Positions 6,152 to 6,206 of a DNA stretch of 6,206 bases are shown here, piece by piece. Source of the stretch: Deltaproteobacteria bacterium (GTDB lineage Bacteria; Desulfobacterota; DSM-4660; Desulfatiglandales; HGW-15). The notes under the pieces are model-generated. The model was not told the origin of the DNA, ran no database searches, and saw only the letters and a list, made by a program, of their open reading frames with translations. Each line of letters starts with the position of its first letter. Position 1 is the stretch's first letter. Location of the stretch: the NCBI GenBank assembly GCA_019307805.1, contig JAFDIX010000229.1, forward strand, positions 1-6,206, read 5' to 3'. Position numbers and translations under genes: made by a program.

Positions 6152-6206
6152 TTCCGCCCTCCAACTTTCGCAATCAGGACTCCCCGTCCATATCCTTTCT
6201 TCAGTC
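6152..6206 (-). other. leader of dctQ; no gene assigned
   Basis: This 55-bp edge holds the dctQ ribosome binding site. On the minus strand a TGA at 6203-6201 could end an upstream gene such as dctP, about 49 nt before dctQ. Another frame would stay open to a TAA at 6132-6130, inside dctQ. Too little sequence remains to choose, and I see no promoter here. Confidence 0.3.

Overview
The window looks like ordinary chromosomal DNA from an environmental bacterium. The most likely source is an anaerobic member of the Desulfobacterota (former Deltaproteobacteria) or a similar lineage. This placement is an inference from three things: an oxygen-independent class II ribonucleotide reductase, a TRAP transporter next to an aryl-CoA-ligase-type enzyme, and a spacer full of GGATTAACAGG-type repeats. 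No rRNA, tRNA, CRISPR array, transposase or phage gene was seen.

Layout. At the left edge (1-43, minus strand) are the first 14 codons of a gene that runs out of the window; they resemble the first strand of a 2Fe-2S ferredoxin-type domain. Bases 44-263 are a divergent regulatory region. It contains a sigma70-like promoter (TTGACA, 17 bp, TAACAT) with a strong NrdR-box candidate inside the spacer, then a leader of about 80 nt and a good ribosome binding site. The promoter drives nrdJ (264-2753, plus), a complete 829-residue adenosylcobalamin-dependent ribonucleotide reductase that makes DNA precursors without oxygen.

Bases 2754-3093 form a 340-bp spacer between convergent genes. It is dense in structure: a stem-loop after nrdJ, a 9-bp-period repeat, a perfect 12-bp inverted repeat, a 16-bp palindrome that may end the minus-strand operon, and a TCCG-rich tract. 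Short inverted copies of one repeat unit bracket much of it.

Bases 3094-6151 hold a tight minus-strand operon read right to left: dctQ (TRAP small permease, TTG start), dctM (TRAP large permease, overlapping dctQ by 4 bp) and a PaaK-like CoA ligase 29 nt further on. The simple reading is that an organic acid, possibly aromatic, is taken up by the ion-coupled TRAP system and trapped as its CoA thioester by the ligase. The substrate-binding protein (DctP) that such a system needs is not in the window and may lie just beyond position 6206.

I found no clear undescribed system. The points most worth following are the NrdR-controlled promoter, the uptake-and-activation operon and the composite repeat spacer.
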